Source of the DNA: Amycolatopsis umgeniensis
Lineage (GTDB): Bacteria > Actinomycetota > Actinomycetes > Mycobacteriales > Pseudonocardiaceae
NCBI RefSeq assembly: GCF_014205155.1
Contig: NZ_JACHMX010000001.1
Span: 5,332,001-5,396,000 of the forward strand
Direction of reading: 5' to 3'
DNA: 64,000 nt
The notes under the pieces were generated by a model. That model saw only the letters and a list, made by a program, of their open reading frames with translations. It did not search any database and was not told the DNA's origin. Numbering within the stretch: position 1 is the stretch's first letter; the number at the start of each line of letters is the position of its first letter. The translations under genes and the position numbers were made by a program. Positions 59,921-64,000 of the stretch are shown one piece after another.

Positions 59921-60568
59921 GTGCGGATGGCGGAGCTGAGCGAAAAAGCCGGGGTCCCGGTCGCCACGATCAAGTACTACCTGCGGGAAGGACTGGTCCC
60001 GCCGGGGGAGCGGACGAGCCCCAACCAGGCCAAGTACGACGACGCGCACGTCCAGCGGATCAAGCTGATCAGGGCGCTGATGGACGTCGGCGGCCTTTCG
60101 CTCGCGACGGTCGGCGAAGTGCTGGCCGCGGTCGACGAGGGGAAGGCCAGTCCTCATCGCATCCTCGGCCTCGCCCAGGAAGGCATCACGAGTTCCCGTC
60201 AGGTCGTCGACGACGAAAGCCGGGAATGGGCGCTCGCCACGGTCCAGGACCTCGCCGAGCGCCGGAACTGGCCGTGCAAGGACTACGACGACCTGATCAT
60301 CCAGGCCCTCGTCGGCGTCCTGTGCGCGATCCGGGACGTCGGGCACGGCTGGTACCTCGAGAAACTCGACGCCTACGCCGAGATCGCCGACCGGACCGCC
60401 GACCTGGACCTCGAAGGCATTGCCGGGGTCGACTCACTGGAGCGGATCATCGAGATCGCCGTCGTGGAAACCGTTCTCGGCGACAGGCTGCTTTCGGTGT
60501 TGAGGAGGCTGGCGCAGCAGCGTGCGTCGAAGGAGCACTTCGCGCGGCTAGCCGTCAATGACGAGTGA
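59921..60568 (+). CDS. MerR-family regulator
   Basis: 215 aa from GTG 59921 (ATG 59927 equally possible). Helix-turn-helix MAELSEKAGVPVATIKYYLREGLVPPGERTSPNQAKYDDAHVQRIKLIRALMDVGGLSLATVGEVLAAV; the remaining roughly 140 residues form a helical ligand domain. KYYLREG is the subgroup that regulates membrane or transport genes. Divergent from the membrane/PNP operon, its likely target. The 3' end overlaps the kinase gene by 21 bp. Confidence 0.9.
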   Translation: MRMAELSEKAGVPVATIKYYLREGLVPPGERTSPNQAKYDDAHVQRIKLIRALMDVGGLSLATVGEVLAAVDEGKASPHRILGLAQEGITSSRQVVDDESREWALATVQDLAERRNWPCKDYDDLIIQALVGVLCAIRDVGHGWYLEKLDAYAEIADRTADLDLEGIAGVDSLERIIEIAVVETVLGDRLLSVLRRLAQQRASKEHFARLAVNDE

Positions 60569-62320
60569 CCGCGCGATCGGCTCGAAGACCGCTGTCCGCG
60601 CGGACGTCTCCTGCTCGATCGGCGAGGTCACCGAGAGGATCCACAGGTCCGCGCCCCCGCTGAACAGGTCCATGAACGTCGTGCGCCTGGCGGTGTCGTT
60701 CGCGGTGTCCCTGGCCTCGGCGGATCGCTCTGTCGTCCGGTAGGTGTACCGCATGCTGTCGTCGCCCCGGCCGGGCACGGTGACGGGCTCGCCGATGAGG
60801 TCGATGTCCGGATGCTGGCTCTTCAGCCAGCTGAAATAGGCGGGCGGCGGGCTTTCGGACAGGAAGCCGCTCAGCCGCTCGACCCGGATGACCTGACGGC
60901 CGTCGGGCGAGACGTACTGGACCACGGTGCTCGGCACACCCTTGGTGACGTGCGGCGCGACGAACTTCTGCCAGCCTTCCGGGACACCGATGCTGAACCG
61001 GCCGCCCTTGATGCCGTTCACCGTGCTGGCGTCACCCTGCTGCGTGATCAGTTTGAGCGGCTGCTGGGTGACGATCGTGTCGCCCTGCGGTATCCCCTCC
61101 GGCGGCCGCAACTCCTGCCCACCGGCGGTCCTGGCCAGCACGAACCCACCTCCGGCGGCCACCAGGAAGAGGATGACCGACGCGAGCGCCAGCAGGACGT
61201 TGGCCACCGGGGACCGGCCCGGCACGCGAGGCGGCGTCGGGGTGACCGTCGGCATCGGCTCGAGTTCGGCCGGAGGTTGCGGGGCCGCGGCGGGCTGGTT
61301 CAGGAACGGCAGCGGGCCGGGGTCGGCGGCGAGTTCGGAGCTCGTGCCCTCACCGGGCTTCTCGGGGGCGACCGGCTTGATCACCTGGGTGTCGGTCGCG
61401 TCCAGATGCGCGGTGGTCTTCTTGCCGTCGGGCGTGTGGAACAGCTCGGCGGGGAAGAGGTCGATCAGCGTCTTGGCCTGCAGCGGGTACAGACGGCGCC
61501 GCACCTCGCGCAGGGTGATCCGCTTCGACGGCTCCTTCTTCATGAGCGCGCCGATGACGTCGGCCAGAGGACCGGGGCCGGGCTTCGGCACCTTCCCGTT
61601 GACGACCTTGCCGACCGTTTCGAGCGGGTCGCCGTCGGCGTCGTAGGGCGGCGAGCCCTCGATGGCGGCGAACAGCGTCGCGCCGAGACCCCACAGGTCG
61701 GCGGCGGGGACGACCGCGCCGCCCGAAGCGACTTCGGGCGCGATGTAGGCGGGGGAGCCCAGCATCATCCCGGTGCGGGTCATGGTGGCTTCGGAGACGT
61801 TGCGCGCGATGCCGAAGTCGGTGAGCTTGATGCGGCCGTCGCCCGCGACCAGGACGTTGCCCGGTTTCACGTCACGGTGGGTGATCCCGGCGGCATGCGC
61901 GGCTTCGAGCGCGGACGCCACCGCGATGCCGACCGCCGCGGCCTGCTCGACCGTCAGCGGCCCGTGGTCGCGCAGGATGTGCGCGAGGCTGCGCGACGGC
62001 AGCAGCTCCATGACCACGAAAGGCTCGTCGTTCTCGCGCGCGACGTCGTGCAGGATGATCACGTTCGGGTGACTCAGGACGGCGATCGCGCGGGCTTCGC
62101 GCAGGGTCCGTTCGCGCAGTTCGTCGGCCTGCGAGGCCGGGACGCCGGGCGGGAGGCGGACCTCTTTGACCGCGACCGGGCGGTGCAGGAACTCGTCGTA
62201 GGCCGACCAGACCGTGCCCATCGACCCCGATCCGATGACCGAGCGCAACCGATATCGCCCGGCGACGACACGCTTCTCGTCGCCGGGGCTCTCGCTGGAC
62301 TCGGTGGTGTCGGACGGCAC
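60548..62320 (-). CDS. Membrane Ser/Thr protein kinase (PknB-like)
   Basis: 590 aa from ATG 62320. Kinase domain about 23-290: glycine loop IGSGSMGTVWSA, Lys52 in VAVKEV, HRDVKPGN with Asp150, DFG at 168-170, APE in YIAPEV. Residues about 290-372 form a Pro-rich juxtamembrane linker; one helix at about 373-396; external domain of about 195 residues, not PASTA repeats. Its ligand is unknown. The external domain includes FSIGVPEGWQKFVAPHVTKGVPSTVVQYVSPDG and may be a lipoprotein-like fold. Confidence 0.93.
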   Translation of the reverse strand: MPSDTTESSESPGDEKRVVAGRYRLRSVIGSGSMGTVWSAYDEFLHRPVAVKEVRLPPGVPASQADELRERTLREARAIAVLSHPNVIILHDVARENDEPFVVMELLPSRSLAHILRDHGPLTVEQAAAVGIAVASALEAAHAAGITHRDVKPGNVLVAGDGRIKLTDFGIARNVSEATMTRTGMMLGSPAYIAPEVASGGAVVPAADLWGLGATLFAAIEGSPPYDADGDPLETVGKVVNGKVPKPGPGPLADVIGALMKKEPSKRITLREVRRRLYPLQAKTLIDLFPAELFHTPDGKKTTAHLDATDTQVIKPVAPEKPGEGTSSELAADPGPLPFLNQPAAAPQPPAELEPMPTVTPTPPRVPGRSPVANVLLALASVILFLVAAGGGFVLARTAGGQELRPPEGIPQGDTIVTQQPLKLITQQGDASTVNGIKGGRFSIGVPEGWQKFVAPHVTKGVPSTVVQYVSPDGRQVIRVERLSGFLSESPPPAYFSWLKSQHPDIDLIGEPVTVPGRGDDSMRYTYRTTERSAEARDTANDTARRTTFMDLFSGGADLWILSVTSPIEQETSARTAVFEPIARSLVIDG

Positions 62321-62498
62321 GGCCCCAATTGTGTCGTATGCCCCCGTGGCGGGCCTATGCGCCGTGCCCTGGCGGAGTGAACGGACCTCTCACGGCCACC
62401 TGTGCCTCGCGAGCCACCGCTCACCGGGCAGGCGCAACATCTTCGGCGCGACTAGCGTCACAGGTAGGTGTTGTTAAGGGCCGTTAGCATCGTTGGCT

Positions 62499-64000
62499 AT
62501 GACGGATGTGGCCGGAACGGAGTCAGTGCCGACACCCGACGAGCCCGACGCGCCGGACGAGTTGAGGCTGGCGGCCGAGTTCCCGGAAGTGGGCCGTGAG
62601 CAGTGGCGCGAGCTCGTCGCCGGCGTGTTGCGCAAGAGCGGCGCGATCGACGAAGGGTTCGAGGGCCTGCCCGAAAGCAAGCTCGTCACCCGGACGTACG
62701 ACGGCCTGGAGATCCAGCCGCTCTACACCGCCGATGACACGGTCGAGGGAACAGGCTTCCCGGGCCTTCCGCCGTTCGTGCGCAGTGCGCGGCCCGAGGG
62801 ATCGGTGACGACCGGTTGGGACATCCGCGCCCGGTACGCGCGCCGTGACGCCAAGGCCACGAACACCGCGATCCTCGCCGACCTCGAAGGCGGCGTCAGC
62901 TCGATCTGGCTGCGCGCGGGCGGCACCGGGGTCCCCGTCTCCGACCTGGGCGACGCGCTGAACGAGGTCTACGTCGACCTAGCGCCCGTCACCCTCGACG
63001 CGGGCGAAGAGTACGAAGCCGCCGCGAACGAGCTGTTCGCTCTCTTCGCCGAGCGCGAGATCCCGGCGAGCGCGGTGACCGCGACGCTCGGCGCCGACCC
63101 GATCGGCCTGACCGCGCGCACCGGCACGACGCATCCGCTCGCCCCCGCGGCGAAACTGGCGGCGCGCGTCGCCACCAGTCACCCGAAAGTGCGCACGATC
63201 GTCGCCGACGGCCTGCCGTTCCACGAGGCGGGCGGTTCGGACGCGCAGGAGCTCGGCGCGACCGTCGCGGCGGGCGTCGCCTATCTGCGGGCGCTGACCG
63301 AAGCGGGGCTGGACGTCGACACCGCCGCCGGGCAGCTCGAGTTCCGGCTCGCCGCCACGGCCGACCAGTTCCTCACGATCGCCAAGTTCCGCGCCGCGCG
63401 GCGCCTGTGGGCCCGCGTCACCGAGGTTTCGGGCGGCAAGGGGGCGGGGATGCGGCAGCACGCGGTCACCTCGCCCGCGATGCTGACCCAGCGCGACCCG
63501 TGGGTGAACATGCTGCGGACCACGCTCGCCTGTTTCGGCGCCGGGGTCGGCGGCGCCGACGCGATCACCGTGCTCCCGTTCGACGCCGCGATCGGCCAGC
63601 CGGACGCGTTCTCCGCGCGGATCGCGCGCAATACGCACGCCGTCCTGCTGGAGGAGTCCAAACTCGCCGGGGTCATCGATCCCGCGGGCGGTTCCTGGTA
63701 CGTCGAGAAGCTCACCGACGACCTCGCCAAGGCCGCGTGGCGCGAGTTCACCGCCATCGAGGCGGCGGGCGGGATCGAGGCCGAGCTGGCGTCCGGCGCG
63801 CTCGCCGGACGCCTCGCCGAAACCTGGCAGAAGCGGTCGAAGCGCATCGGGACCCGTCGCGATCCGATCACCGGCGTCAGCGAATTCCCCAATCTGACGG
63901 AGAAAGCGGTCGTCCGCGATCCCGTCGAGGAACTGCCGGACGGTGGTCTGCCGCGGTATCGGTACGCCGAAGCCTTCGAGGCCCTGCGGGACCGGGCGGA
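62499..64000 (+). CDS. mutA: Methylmalonyl-CoA mutase small subunit (partial)
   Basis: Starts at ATG 62499 and runs past the right edge; about 500 residues seen. Non-catalytic beta subunit of the heterodimeric B12-dependent mutase that interconverts succinyl-CoA and methylmalonyl-CoA, supplying propionate/polyketide metabolism. Typical stretches: LYTADDTVEGTGFPGLPPFVRS, GWDIRARYARRDAKATN, FRAARRLWARV, GAGMRQHAVTSPAMLTQRDPWVNMLRTTLACFGAGVGGADAITVLPFD. mutB should follow. Confidence 0.93.
   Translation, partial: MTDVAGTESVPTPDEPDAPDELRLAAEFPEVGREQWRELVAGVLRKSGAIDEGFEGLPESKLVTRTYDGLEIQPLYTADDTVEGTGFPGLPPFVRSARPEGSVTTGWDIRARYARRDAKATNTAILADLEGGVSSIWLRAGGTGVPVSDLGDALNEVYVDLAPVTLDAGEEYEAAANELFALFAEREIPASAVTATLGADPIGLTARTGTTHPLAPAAKLAARVATSHPKVRTIVADGLPFHEAGGSDAQELGATVAAGVAYLRALTEAGLDVDTAAGQLEFRLAATADQFLTIAKFRAARRLWARVTEVSGGKGAGMRQHAVTSPAMLTQRDPWVNMLRTTLACFGAGVGGADAITVLPFDAAIGQPDAFSARIARNTHAVLLEESKLAGVIDPAGGSWYVEKLTDDLAKAAWREFTAIEAAGGIEAELASGALAGRLAETWQKRSKRIGTRRDPITGVSEFPNLTEKAVVRDPVEELPDGGLPRYRYAEAFEALRDRA

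Overview
The window is high-GC actinobacterial chromosome, most like Amycolatopsis or a related Pseudonocardiaceae member. The evidence is the strong third-position GC, frequent GTG/TTG starts, SCO4848-type and MAB_1171c-type proteins, a GH19 chitinase with DasR-like operators, and gene order recalling the Streptomyces core (dacB/SCO4848, sdhCDAB, BMP nucleoside transporter with cdd and deoA, add, deoC, phosphohexomutase and PNP). No tRNA, rRNA, CRISPR array, complete IS element or prophage was seen. Most of the window is core chromosome.

Layout: 1-2.8 kb secreted chitinase, small membrane protein, a broken XRE regulator and an S1 protease; 2.9-6.6 kb trpS, YihY/BrkB membrane protein, D-Ala-D-Ala carboxypeptidase and SCO4848 protein; 6.6-9.5 kb secreted S8 and M14 peptidases; 9.5-14 kb AbiEi/DUF559-like protein and the sdhCDAB operon (leftward); 14.5-21.4 kb a BMP-type nucleoside ABC transporter translationally coupled to cytidine deaminase and thymidine phosphorylase; 21.4-26.7 kb a repeat-rich spacer, coiled-coil protein, adenosine deaminase, MFS transporter and acidic protein; 26.9-30.5 kb Ski2-like helicase, F420/NADP reductase-like protein and divergent HxlR regulator; 30.5-35.7 kb a polyol-type catabolic cluster (SorC regulator, Zn dehydrogenase, sugar ABC transporter lacking its ATPase); 35.8-38.1 kb ferredoxin, P450 and TetR; 38.3-41.6 kb deoC with two aldehyde dehydrogenases, one of them a truncated pseudoenzyme; 41.6-46.5 kb beta-lactamase-like protein, DUF1707 protein, phosphatase, upp and an ECF sigma factor with membrane partner; 46.6-49.6 kb TetR and a MerR-aldo/keto reductase operon; 49.7-51.4 kb hisS and a membrane protein; 51.8-55.1 kb a four-gene operon of XRE regulator, HELGH metallopeptidase, MAB_1171c-like membrane protein and amidohydrolase; 55.1-55.4 kb two candidate small RNAs; 55.4-60.6 kb flavodoxin, phosphohexomutase, PNP, two membrane proteins and MerR; 60.5-64 kb Ser/Thr kinase and the start of methylmalonyl-CoA mutase.

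A recurrent theme is nucleoside salvage: uptake (BMP transporter), deamination (cdd, add), phosphorolysis (deoA, PNP), base recovery (upp), and routing of deoxyribose phosphate (phosphohexomutase, deoC, acetaldehyde oxidation).

The least explained content is non-coding. It includes several families of dispersed inverted repeats (GTGAAGGCC long hairpins with variable inner stems; TTTAGC-CC-GCTAAA palindromes; CGCATTCAG-AGGA hairpins; TCCACWGTGGA palindromes, some inside genes), a set of well-formed operators, and a tandem pair of terminator-bearing structured RNAs at 55.17-55.39 kb. The XRE/metallopeptidase/membrane/amidohydrolase operon next to those RNAs is the best candidate for an uncharacterised system.
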